The notes under the pieces were generated by a model. It was given only the letters and a program-made list of their open reading frames with translations. It was not told where the DNA came from and made no database searches. 60,488 nt of DNA from RECO01 sp050485385 (GTDB lineage Bacteria; Pseudomonadota; Alphaproteobacteria; Geminicoccales; Geminicoccaceae): positions 1-60,488 of the forward strand of contig JBJHBG010000008.1 in the NCBI GenBank assembly GCA_050485385.1. Direction: 5' to 3'. This document shows, piece by piece, positions 10,395 to 17,821 of this stretch. The number at the start of each line of letters is the position of its first letter. Positions within the stretch are counted from its first letter, which is position 1. The position numbers were made by a program, and so were the translations under genes.

Positions 10395-11799
10395 ATCCAA
10401 GGACGACCTCGCGCGCGAAGACGGACCGCGCTATCGCGCATTGGCCGACGCCATCGCCCGCGCCGTTGCCGATGGCCGCCTCGAGGCCGGCGCCAAGCTG
10501 CCCCCGCAGCGGGAGCTAGCCGACCGGCTCGGCGTCACCGTCGGCACCGTCGGACGTGCCTACGAGATCGCCGCCCAGCGCCAGCTCGTCACCGCCCATG
10601 TCGGCCGCGGCACCTTCGTGACGACCGGCACGGCGCCGACCTCTCACCTCCACGACTTTTTCGCGGCGCAGGAACTGCCGCCGAGCGACCCGCGCCATTC
10701 GCCGATGGACCTTCGCACCAACCAACCGGTGACGACGGCGTACGACATGCTGGCCAAGGCGACCCAGGCAGCGCTCGCCCAGACCGATCCGGCGGCCATG
10801 CTGTTCGCCTATCCCCCCACCGCCGGTCACGCCGCCGACAAGGCGGCGGGTGCGGTGTGGCTGGAGCGGCACGGCGTGCGCGCGGGGGCCGACCAGGTGA
10901 TGGTGACCGCCGGCGCCGAGGGCGGCATCTCGATCGCACTCGCCGCCCTCACCCGACCGGGCGATCCCTTGCTGGCGGCCGCCCTGAGCTACCCGCACTT
11001 CCACGACATGGGCGGCATCTTCGGGCTGCGGCGGCATGCGGTCGAGGTCGACGAGCAGGGCCTCTGCCCCGATGCGCTCGACGCCGCCTGCCGCGACACC
11101 GGCGCCCGCCTGCTGGTCGCGAACGTCAACCTGCACAACCCCACCGGCAGCACCATGAGCGAGGAGCGACGGCGCGCCGTCGTCACCGTGGCCCGGGCGC
11201 ACGACCTGGTCATCGTCGAGGACGACGTCTACGGCCTGTTGCTGGACCCGCGGCCACCCACGCTGCGGGAACTCGCACCGGAACGCACGGTCTACGTCAC
11301 CAGCATCTCGAAGACGCTGGCGCCGGGGCTGCGGGTGGGCTTCCTCGTCGCCCCGCCGGACCTGCATGCCCGCCTCCTGGACGCGCAGCACACGCTGCTC
11401 TTGGGAGTCCCCGCGCTCACGTCCAAGGTCTTCCGCCACTGGCTCCGCAGCGGGCTCGCCGATGAGGTGGTCGCGCACCAGCGCACCGAAACCCGCCAGC
11501 GCCACGCACTCGCCAAGGCCGTGCTCGGCCCGCTCGCCGGCAACCGCACCGCCGAGGGCCATCATCTCTGGCTGCGGCTGCCCGGCCGCTGGCGCGCCAG
11601 CGCGCTGGTCGACCGGCTGCGCGAGGCGGACGTCCACGTGCTGGCGGGCGACCTGTTCGCCTTCGGCCGCGCGCGCGTCCCCAACGCCATCCGCCTCGCC
11701 CTCAGCGGCGCCAAGGACCAGGCGGCCTTGAAGCGCGCCCTGGAACTGCTGGTCGCCACCGTCGAGCGCGACGCCCGCAGCCATGAAGTGTGCGCCTGA
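10387..11799 (+). CDS. MocR/GabR-family transcriptional regulator (GntR HTH fused to PLP aminotransferase fold)
   Basis: This DNA-binding regulator senses through a pyridoxal-phosphate domain. It has 470 residues: a winged helix of the GntR type (10-80) with 'LPPQRELADRLGVTVGTV', then a type I aminotransferase fold (about 105-465). The PLP-anchoring Lys309 lies in 'VTSISKTLAPGLRVGF', with 'NPTGSTMS' and 'IVEDDVYG' as further cofactor-site motifs. MocR proteins respond to PLP or amino compounds and often control a divergent gene. Here the divergent unit is DUF1127-phzF, only 78 bases away. ATG 10387 is chosen because the helix-turn-helix begins soon after it and upstream in-frame sequence belongs to the intergenic region. 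Confidence 0.9.
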   Translation: MTISKDDLAREDGPRYRALADAIARAVADGRLEAGAKLPPQRELADRLGVTVGTVGRAYEIAAQRQLVTAHVGRGTFVTTGTAPTSHLHDFFAAQELPPSDPRHSPMDLRTNQPVTTAYDMLAKATQAALAQTDPAAMLFAYPPTAGHAADKAAGAVWLERHGVRAGADQVMVTAGAEGGISIALAALTRPGDPLLAAALSYPHFHDMGGIFGLRRHAVEVDEQGLCPDALDAACRDTGARLLVANVNLHNPTGSTMSEERRRAVVTVARAHDLVIVEDDVYGLLLDPRPPTLRELAPERTVYVTSISKTLAPGLRVGFLVAPPDLHARLLDAQHTLLLGVPALTSKVFRHWLRSGLADEVVAHQRTETRQRHALAKAVLGPLAGNRTAEGHHLWLRLPGRWRASALVDRLREADVHVLAGDLFAFGRARVPNAIRLALSGAKDQAALKRALELLVATVERDARSHEVCA

Positions 11800-11829
11800 G
11801 CGGCGGCGCTCGCAGCTTGCACGTCCGGG

Positions 11830-11859
11830 CTGGCAGCGGTCGCGACGCACCGCTATAGG
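11830..11859 (+). promoter_or_regulatory. Possible promoter for the acyl-CoA ligase/ABC operon
   Basis: CTGGCA (11830-11835), an 18-base spacer and TATAGG (11854-11859) match sigma-70 hexamers 4/6 each. It lies in the 160-base gap before the ligase and would give a leader of about 95 bases. The support is positional and modest. Confidence 0.28.
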
Positions 11860-11959
11860 ACGGAGGTAGATAGACGGTGGATGCATGGCAGACCACCGCA
11901 TGGGGAGGCCCTGCGCACCGTGGCGGCACGTGCGCCGGGCACAGGCGGCGGAGCGAGCC

Positions 11960-13888
11960 ATGCAGTTGCCCGACCTCGAGCGGTTCGACACGCTGCCGAA
12001 GCTCCTCGCGCACAACGCGCGCCAGTACGGTCGTGCCGTCGCCATGCGCGAGAAGGACCTCGGCATCTGGAACGAGTACGCCTGGGCCGACATCGCGCGG
12101 ACGGTGGAACATCTCGCCCTCGGGCTTGCCGAACTCGGCGTCGCGCGCGGCGAGGTGGTGGCGATCCTCGGCCGCAACCGGCCCAACTGGGTCTGGAGCG
12201 AATGGGCGATCCAGGCGATCGGCGGCGTCTCCATCGGCCTCTACGAGGACATTCTGGGCGAGGAGTCGGCCTATCTCCTGAACTACGCCCAGAGCCGCGT
12301 CGTCGTGTGCGAGGACGAGGAGCAGGTCGACAAGCTCCTGGAACTCGGCCCGCGCCTGCGGCATCTCCGCTGGATCGTCTTCCACGACGACCGCGGCATG
12401 CGCAAATACGCCGATCCGCGGCTGATCCCGTGGGCCGACCTCATGGCACGGGGTACGAAGGCCGCCGCCGACGACCCCGAGCGCTTCGAGCGCGAGGTCG
12501 AGGCCGGCAGCGGCGAGGACGTGGCGCTGCTTTGCACGACGTCGGGTACCACTGCCAATCCCAAGCTCGCCATGCTGCAGCACGGCCGCTTTCTCCGGCA
12601 CTGCGCCGTCTATCTCCAGCGCGACCCGCGCGAGCCCACCGACGACTACGTCTGCATGCTGCCGCTGCCGTGGATCATGGAGCAGGTCTACGTCGCGGTG
12701 ATGCCGCTCCTCGCGCGCATCCGAATCAACTTCCCCGAAAGCGGCGAGACGGCCCTGCGCGACATGCGCGAGATCGGCCCGACCCACATCCTGCTGGCGC
12801 CCCGGGTGTGGGAACAGATGGCCGCCGACGTGCGGGCGCGCATCATGGATGCGTCCAGGCCCAACCGCTGGCTCTTCCGGACCTGCTTGGCGCGTGGCCT
12901 GAAGGCGGTGGCCGCAGGCCGGCGCGACCCGGTGGCCGACGTGGTCCTGTTCCGTGCGCTGAAGGACCGTCTCGGCTTCCGCTTCGTCAAGTCGGCCGCT
13001 ACCGGCGGCAGCGCGCTCGGCCCCGATACCTTCCGCTTCTTCCTCGCGATGGGCGTGCCGCTGCGGCAGCTCTACGGCCAGACCGAGCTCTGCGGCGCCT
13101 ACACGCTGCAGGACGGCAATGCCATCGACTTCGACAGCTCCGGCGTGGCCTTTCCGGGCGTCGAGATCCGGATCGACGCGCCGGACGCGAGCGGCGTCGG
13201 CGAGATCGTGACCCGCCATCCCAACATGTTCCTCGGCTATTTCAAGGCCGCGGAGGCCACCCGCGAGACCATGACCGCCGACGGCTGGATGCGCACGGGC
13301 GACGCCGGCTATCTCGACCGCGAGAACCGTCTCGTCGTCATCGACCGCGTCAAGGACATCGCCACGACCTCGGCCGGCGACCGCTTCTCGCCGCAATACG
13401 TCGAGAACAAGCTGAAGTTCTCGCCCTATATCGGTGAGTGCGTGGTGCTCGGCCACGGCCGCGCCTTCCCCACCGCCATCGTCTGCATCCGCTATTCGCT
13501 GGTCGCCAAGTGGGCGGAGCAGCGGCGTCTCGGCTTCACCACCTACTCGAACCTCGCCGCCAACCCCGAGACCTACGCGCTGATCGCCGGCGAGGTCGCC
13601 AAGGTGAACGCGGCGCTGCCCGAGACGCAGCGGGTGCGGCGCTTCGTGCTGCTGTTCAAGGAACTGGATGCCGACGACGGCGAACTGACGCGCACCCGCA
13701 AGGTCCGGCGCAGCGTGGTCGACCTGCGCTATGCGCCGATCGTCGACGCGCTCTACGGTGGCGCTGCCGACGTGCGGATGGAAGCCGAGGTCACCTTCGA
13801 GGATGGCCGGAAGGGGTTGATCCGGGCGGAGATGGCGATCCACGACATGCTGCCGACGCTGATGGCGGCCAAGGCGGAGGCGGCCTGA
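11960..13888 (+). CDS. AMP-dependent acyl-CoA synthetase (long-chain-like)
   Basis: This cytoplasmic enzyme activates a carboxylic acid with ATP and CoA to an acyl-CoA. It has 642 residues, the size of long-chain acyl-CoA synthetases. The ATP/AMP loop is 'CTTSGTTANPKLAM' (about 195-208), the acyl-binding/A5 region has 'LYGQTELCG', and the A7-A8 region has 'WMRTGDAGYLDRE' and 'RVKDIATTSAGDRFSPQ'. ATG 11960 has GGAG six bases upstream; a start 75 bases earlier lacks one. Its TGA overlaps the ATG of the LivG-type gene, so the ligase and transporter are made together. The substrate is not determinable; the transporter context suggests an imported organic acid. Confidence 0.9.
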   Translation: MQLPDLERFDTLPKLLAHNARQYGRAVAMREKDLGIWNEYAWADIARTVEHLALGLAELGVARGEVVAILGRNRPNWVWSEWAIQAIGGVSIGLYEDILGEESAYLLNYAQSRVVVCEDEEQVDKLLELGPRLRHLRWIVFHDDRGMRKYADPRLIPWADLMARGTKAAADDPERFEREVEAGSGEDVALLCTTSGTTANPKLAMLQHGRFLRHCAVYLQRDPREPTDDYVCMLPLPWIMEQVYVAVMPLLARIRINFPESGETALRDMREIGPTHILLAPRVWEQMAADVRARIMDASRPNRWLFRTCLARGLKAVAAGRRDPVADVVLFRALKDRLGFRFVKSAATGGSALGPDTFRFFLAMGVPLRQLYGQTELCGAYTLQDGNAIDFDSSGVAFPGVEIRIDAPDASGVGEIVTRHPNMFLGYFKAAEATRETMTADGWMRTGDAGYLDRENRLVVIDRVKDIATTSAGDRFSPQYVENKLKFSPYIGECVVLGHGRAFPTAIVCIRYSLVAKWAEQRRLGFTTYSNLAANPETYALIAGEVAKVNAALPETQRVRRFVLLFKELDADDGELTRTRKVRRSVVDLRYAPIVDALYGGAADVRMEAEVTFEDGRKGLIRAEMAIHDMLPTLMAAKAEAA

Positions 13889-14718
13889 TGGACGTTACCG
13901 CCGAAGCTCGGGGCGACGGCGCCGAGCGCGGTCGCGTCCGGCGCATCGGCGAGCCGCTGTTGGAGGTGCAGAACGTGTCGCTCCGCTTCGGCGGCGTGCG
14001 CGCGCTCGCCGACGTCAGCTTCGACATCCGCAAGGGCGAGGTCCGCGCCATCATCGGCCCCAACGGCGCCGGCAAGTCGTCGATGCTCAACGTCGTCAAC
14101 GGCTTCTATCGGCCGCAGGAAGGCCGCATCGTCTTCAAGGGTCAGCCGCTGAAGGCCATGCGGCCGCACTTCGCGGCGAAGAACGGCATCGCCCGCACCT
14201 TCCAGAACATCGCCCTCTTCAAGGGCATGAGCACGCTCGACAACGTGATGACCGGCCGTCTCCTCAAGATGCGGGCCACCTGGTTCGAGCAGATGCTCGA
14301 CGTCGGCCGCGGACGCTCGGAGGAGATCGCGCATCGCCGCGTCTGCGAGACCATCATCGACTTCCTGGAGATCAAGGCCCACCGCCACACGCCGGTCGGC
14401 AAGCTGCCCTACGGCCTGCAAAAGCGCGTCGAACTGGCGCGGGCACTCGCCGCCGAGCCCGAACTCCTGCTGCTCGACGAGCCGATGGCCGGGATGAACG
14501 TCGAGGAGAAGGAGGACATGTGCCGCTTCGTGCTCGACGTGAACGAGGAATTCGGCACCACCGTCGCCCTGATCGAGCACGACATGAGCGTGGTCATGGA
14601 CATCTCCGACCGGGTCGTCGTCCTCGACTACGGCAAGCTGCTCGCCGACGGTACGCCCGACCAAGTGCGCGCCAATCCCGACGTCATCCAAGCCTATCTC
14701 GGCGTCCAGCGCGACTGA
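13888..14718 (+). CDS. LivG-type ABC transporter ATPase
   Basis: This is an ATP-hydrolysing subunit of a branched-chain amino acid/amide-type importer at the cytoplasmic face of the membrane. It has 276 residues. Walker A is 'GPNGAGKSSMLNVVNG', the signature region is 'YGLQKRVELARALA' (degenerate LSGGQ, usual in LivG), Walker B is 'LLLLDEPMAGM' and the switch His is in 'LIEHDMSVVM'. 'FQNIALFKGMSTLDNV' is characteristic of LivG. The first 25 residues are a charged extension before the fold starts. It shares one base with the ligase stop and precedes both permease genes. Confidence 0.93.
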   Translation: MDVTAEARGDGAERGRVRRIGEPLLEVQNVSLRFGGVRALADVSFDIRKGEVRAIIGPNGAGKSSMLNVVNGFYRPQEGRIVFKGQPLKAMRPHFAAKNGIARTFQNIALFKGMSTLDNVMTGRLLKMRATWFEQMLDVGRGRSEEIAHRRVCETIIDFLEIKAHRHTPVGKLPYGLQKRVELARALAAEPELLLLDEPMAGMNVEEKEDMCRFVLDVNEEFGTTVALIEHDMSVVMDISDRVVVLDYGKLLADGTPDQVRANPDVIQAYLGVQRD

Positions 14719-14738
14719 CACGCCCCGGAGACTAGCCC

Positions 14739-15668
14739 GTGCTCGACGTCGTCCTCCTCACCCCACTCGCCGAGATCGTCGAGTACCCGCCGTTCTTCTT
14801 CGAGGTGCTGATCGGCGGGCTGCTCACCGGGGTGATGTATGCGTTGGTCGCCTTGGGCTTCGTCTTGATCTTCAAGGCATCGGGCGTGTTCAACTTCGCG
14901 CAAGGGGCGATGGTGCTGTTCGCCGCCCTCACCTTCGTCGGCCTGCTCGATCTCGGCTGGAACCTCTGGCTGGCGCTGCTCGTCACCGCCGCAGCGATGG
15001 TCCTGCTCGCCTTCGCCATCGAGCGGACGGTGCTGCGCCCGCTGGTCGGCCAAGCGCCGATCAGCCTGTTCATGGCGACCATCGGCATCACCTACTTCCT
15101 CGACGGCTTCGGCCAGACCCTTTGGGGCTCGGACGTGAAGCGGCTCGACGTCGGCATCCCCACCCACCCGATCATCGTGGGCGACATCTACGTCAACGCC
15201 TTCGACGTCTATGCCGGTCTCGCCTGCGGGCTTCTCGTCGCCAGCCTCGCCCTCTTCTTCCAGTACACGACGACCGGCCGGGCGCTCCGTGCCGTCGCCG
15301 ACGACCACACGGCGGCGATGAGCGTCGGCATCCCCTTGAAGACCATCTGGGTGATCGTCTGGTCGGTCGCCGGCATCGTCGGCCTCGTCGCCGGCATCAT
15401 GTGGGGCTCGAAGCTGGGCGTGCAGTTCAGCCTCAGCCTGATCGCCCTCAAGGCGCTGCCGGTGCTCATCCTCGGCGGTTTCACGTCGGTGCCGGGCGCC
15501 ATCGTCGGCGGGCTGATCATCGGCGCCGGCGAGAAGGTGTTCGAGGTGTTCTGGCAGGGCATGCACGGCGGTGCCGCCGAGGACTGGTTCGCCTACATGC
15601 TGGCGATGCTGGTGCTGCTGTTCCGCCCGCAGGGATTGTTCGGCGAGAAGATCATCGAGCGGGTGTGA
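14739..15668 (+). CDS. LivH-type ABC transporter permease
   Basis: This inner-membrane permease subunit has 309 residues and about eight hydrophobic segments. The LivH hallmark 'LLTGVMYALVALGFVLIFKA' starts near 27, followed by 'GVFNFAQGAMVLFAAL'. The central coupling region is 'RALRAVADDHTAAMSVGIP', and the C terminus has 'GGFTSVPGAIVGGLIIG' and 'LLFRPQGLFGEK'. GTG 14739 has CCGGAG eight bases upstream. It would pair with the LivM-type protein that starts three bases after its stop. Confidence 0.93.
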   Translation: MLDVVLLTPLAEIVEYPPFFFEVLIGGLLTGVMYALVALGFVLIFKASGVFNFAQGAMVLFAALTFVGLLDLGWNLWLALLVTAAAMVLLAFAIERTVLRPLVGQAPISLFMATIGITYFLDGFGQTLWGSDVKRLDVGIPTHPIIVGDIYVNAFDVYAGLACGLLVASLALFFQYTTTGRALRAVADDHTAAMSVGIPLKTIWVIVWSVAGIVGLVAGIMWGSKLGVQFSLSLIALKALPVLILGGFTSVPGAIVGGLIIGAGEKVFEVFWQGMHGGAAEDWFAYMLAMLVLLFRPQGLFGEKIIERV

Positions 15669-15671
15669 GCC

Positions 15672-16751
15672 ATGTTCTACCTCGAGACCGGCCAGTACCG
15701 CACCGGCTACGCCGCCGACCGGCAAATCTTCCCGCTTGCCCAGGACCGTATCGGTATCGCCCTGATCCTCGCGATCGCCTTCCTCGTCATCCCTCTCACC
15801 GCCAGCAACTACTGGCTCGGCACGATCATGGTGCCGTTTCTGGTCTATGCGCTGGCCGCCATAGGTCTCAACATCCTCACCGGCTATTGCGGCCAGCTCT
15901 CGCTCGGCACCGGCGGCTTCATGGCGACGGGCGCCTTTGCCTGCTACAAGCTGACCACGGCCTTTCCCGAGTTGCACATCGTCCTGGTGCTGTTGATGTC
16001 GGGCACCATCACCGCCCTGGTCGGCGTCGTCTTCGGCCTGCCGAGCCTGCGGATCAAGGGCTTCTATTTGGCGGTGGCCACCCTCGCTGCCCAGTTCTTT
16101 CTGGTCTGGCTCTACAACAAGGTGCCGTGGTTCACCAACTACAGCGCGTCCGGCGTGATCAGCGCGCCGCCGCGCGAGGTGTGGCCCGGCGTGATCGTCA
16201 CCGGCGCCCAGGCGACGCCGACCGCCAAGTATCTGTTCGTGCTCACCCTCGTCGTCGTGCTCGCTTGGCTCGCCAAGAACATGACGCGCGCCAGGCTCGG
16301 CCGCTCGTGGATGGCCATCCGCGACATGGACATCGCCGCGGAGATCATCGGCATCCGCCCGGCCCGGGCCAAGCTCGCGGCCTTCGCCATCAGCTCGTTC
16401 TACATCGGCATCGCCGGCGCCTTGTGGGCGTTCGTCTACACCGGCGCGGTGGAAGCGCTCGCCTTCCAGATCAACGTCAGCTTCGCCGTGCTCTTCATGA
16501 TCATCATCGGCGGCCTCGGCACCATCCTCGGCGGCTTCCTCGGCGCCGCCTTCATCGTCCTCCTGCCCATCGCGCTCGCCAACGGCCTCCTCGCCCTGGG
16601 CCTGCGCGGCGCGGTCGAACTCGCCAGCCACCTCGAGTTCATGATCATGGGCGCGCTCATCGTCGCCTTTTTGGTGCTGGAACCGCACGGCATGGCCCGC
16701 ATCTGGCAACTGTTCAAACAGAAGCTCAGGACTTGGCCGTTTCCCTACTGA
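15672..16751 (+). CDS. LivM-type ABC transporter permease
   Basis: This is the second inner-membrane permease, 359 residues, longer at the N terminus than LivH. 'NILTGYCGQLSLGTGGFMA' is the typical LivM sequence (about 77-95), followed by 'GLPSLRIKGFYLAVATLA'. The cytoplasmic coupling loop is 'RSWMAIRDMDIAAEIIGI', and the C terminus carries 'IIGGLGTILGGFLGA' and 'LEPHGMARIW'. It is the last gene before the region that splits this transporter cluster; the binding protein and second ATPase resume at 22.4 kb. Confidence 0.93.
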   Translation: MFYLETGQYRTGYAADRQIFPLAQDRIGIALILAIAFLVIPLTASNYWLGTIMVPFLVYALAAIGLNILTGYCGQLSLGTGGFMATGAFACYKLTTAFPELHIVLVLLMSGTITALVGVVFGLPSLRIKGFYLAVATLAAQFFLVWLYNKVPWFTNYSASGVISAPPREVWPGVIVTGAQATPTAKYLFVLTLVVVLAWLAKNMTRARLGRSWMAIRDMDIAAEIIGIRPARAKLAAFAISSFYIGIAGALWAFVYTGAVEALAFQINVSFAVLFMIIIGGLGTILGGFLGAAFIVLLPIALANGLLALGLRGAVELASHLEFMIMGALIVAFLVLEPHGMARIWQLFKQKLRTWPFPY

Positions 16752-16780
16752 GCCGACACGAGCGAGCCGGCGACGGGCGG

Positions 16781-17557
16781 TCACAACAGCGCCACTACCC
16801 GGCGCTGGAGGTCGGCGGTTGCGCGCAGCACGTCGGTTCGGGAAGCCTCCCAGCCAGCGCCGGTCCGACCGAGGTAGTTCGCCCGGACCTTGGCCAGTAC
16901 AGCCGCCGCCGGGTCGGGCAGGCGGGGCACGGCCCAAGCGGCGGCGGCGTCCTTGCTGACGAAGTCGCCCGTCGTCGCCGTCCGCCACATCCGCGCGAGC
17001 GTCAGCAGCACGTTGCCTGCGTCGCCCGTTGCGTTGGCGAGCAGCGCTGGCAGCGCGTCCCGCATCGCCCGACGGACCCGATCGTCGGGGATCTGCGGCA
17101 GCAGGACCGTTGCGGGCGGCCCGACCAAGGCCTTCGCGCCGTGGCGAGCCTGCGCCAGGACCAGCGTGTGCTCCGGATCGGCGACTGGTGCGGGGCGCGC
17201 ACCCGCCTCGAACGCGGCGCGCAGCCACTCGCCGTAGACGAATGCGCACCGCGCCGGGTACGCCGACGACGCCAGATCGGACACCGAGAAGACCATCAGG
17301 TCGACACAGCGCGGGCCGCCCGGACGCGCGGGGTGGGGAGCGGAAAGGCGCAGCAGGGCGGCCAGCAGGCGTTCCCGCATCGCCTGCGTCATCGGTCGCT
17401 CGGCGACCACCAGCACGTCGACGTCGCTGCGCGGTCGCAACCCCCCCGCTACCGCCGAGCCGTGGAGATAGACCGCCGCGAGGGCGGCGCCGAACAGGTC
17501 CTCGACGACCGTCGAAACGGCCAGGGCCTCGGCCGGCGGTGCCGCACCCTTGCCCAT
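16781..17557 (-). CDS. AadA-like (ANT(3'')-I family) nucleotidyltransferase
   Basis: This 258-residue protein would transfer AMP from ATP to an aminoglycoside hydroxyl if it acts like AadA. The nucleotidyltransferase core has 'VYLHGSAVAGGLRPRSDVDV' with the GS...DxD metal motif. Downstream it follows AadA closely: 'YPARCAFVYGEW', 'KALVGPP', 'NVLLTLARMWRTATTG' and 'KDAAAAWAVPRLPDP'. In the strand where AadA has its proposed catalytic Glu, this protein has Asp ('CVDLMV'). ATG 17557 has GGAGAG upstream. No integron or transposon signs are near, so it looks chromosomal. It is transcribed against the flanking transporter genes. Real aminoglycoside activity is unproven. Confidence 0.82.
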   Translation of the reverse strand: MGKGAAPPAEALAVSTVVEDLFGAALAAVYLHGSAVAGGLRPRSDVDVLVVAERPMTQAMRERLLAALLRLSAPHPARPGGPRCVDLMVFSVSDLASSAYPARCAFVYGEWLRAAFEAGARPAPVADPEHTLVLAQARHGAKALVGPPATVLLPQIPDDRVRRAMRDALPALLANATGDAGNVLLTLARMWRTATTGDFVSKDAAAAWAVPRLPDPAAAVLAKVRANYLGRTGAGWEASRTDVLRATADLQRRVVALL

Positions 17558-17632
17558 GCCGTACTCTCCGTCGCCCCGGCAACTCAGGGCCGCTGCTCGA
17601 CCGGCCAGCCGCCACTTCGCGTTGCATCCGAC

Positions 17633-17660
17633 TTGATCGGATGGTAACCTGTGGTACAGT
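17633..17660 (+). promoter_or_regulatory. Candidate promoter for the sodium:solute symporter unit
   Basis: TTGATC (17633-17638), 16 bases, then TACAGT (17655-17660) match sigma-70 hexamers 4/6 each. Transcription from near 17667 would give a long leader of about 155 bases containing the hairpins at 17685-17784. The short motif GGTAACC nearby is palindromic and might be an operator. Confidence 0.35.
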
Positions 17661-17684
17661 TTAAGATAGACTGGAAGTCGGCAA

Positions 17685-17784
17685 AAGGAGACGAAGCCCG
17701 CTAGGCTGCAACATCTCCTTATAAGGCGCGTCGCCTCTGTTGCGAATGCGCGGACTGTCCTCCGCCCCGCTGCCACGCGCGGGG
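17685..17784 (+). promoter_or_regulatory. Structured 5' leader of the symporter gene
   Basis: An SD-like AAGGAGA (17685-17691) pairs perfectly with TCTCCTT (17714-17720), enclosing an inner stem AGCC/GGCT (17695-17698 with 17704-17707). CCTTATAAGG (17717-17726) is a 10-bp palindrome. A second hairpin, CCCCGC/GCGGGG (17765-17770 with 17779-17784), sits just before the real ribosome site. No start codon follows the first SD-like element, so it does not drive a gene. It may be a regulatory leader, but it matches no riboswitch class I know. Confidence 0.35.
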
Positions 17785-17821
17785 AGCGGGGCCCGGTAGG
17801 GACCCAGGGGGGAAGAGATCG

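Noticed and set aside
14694..17627. 977-codon minus-strand frame opposite the Liv permeases
   Set aside because: Asp/Glu/His/Gly-rich antisense of hydrophobic membrane-protein genes; only the AadA-like gene at 16781-17557, in another frame, is real on this strand.
17641..17664. Seven-codon frame in the symporter leader as a leader peptide
   Set aside because: No ribosome site precedes its ATG, it overlaps the predicted -10 element, and the SD-like AAGGAGA lies downstream of its stop.
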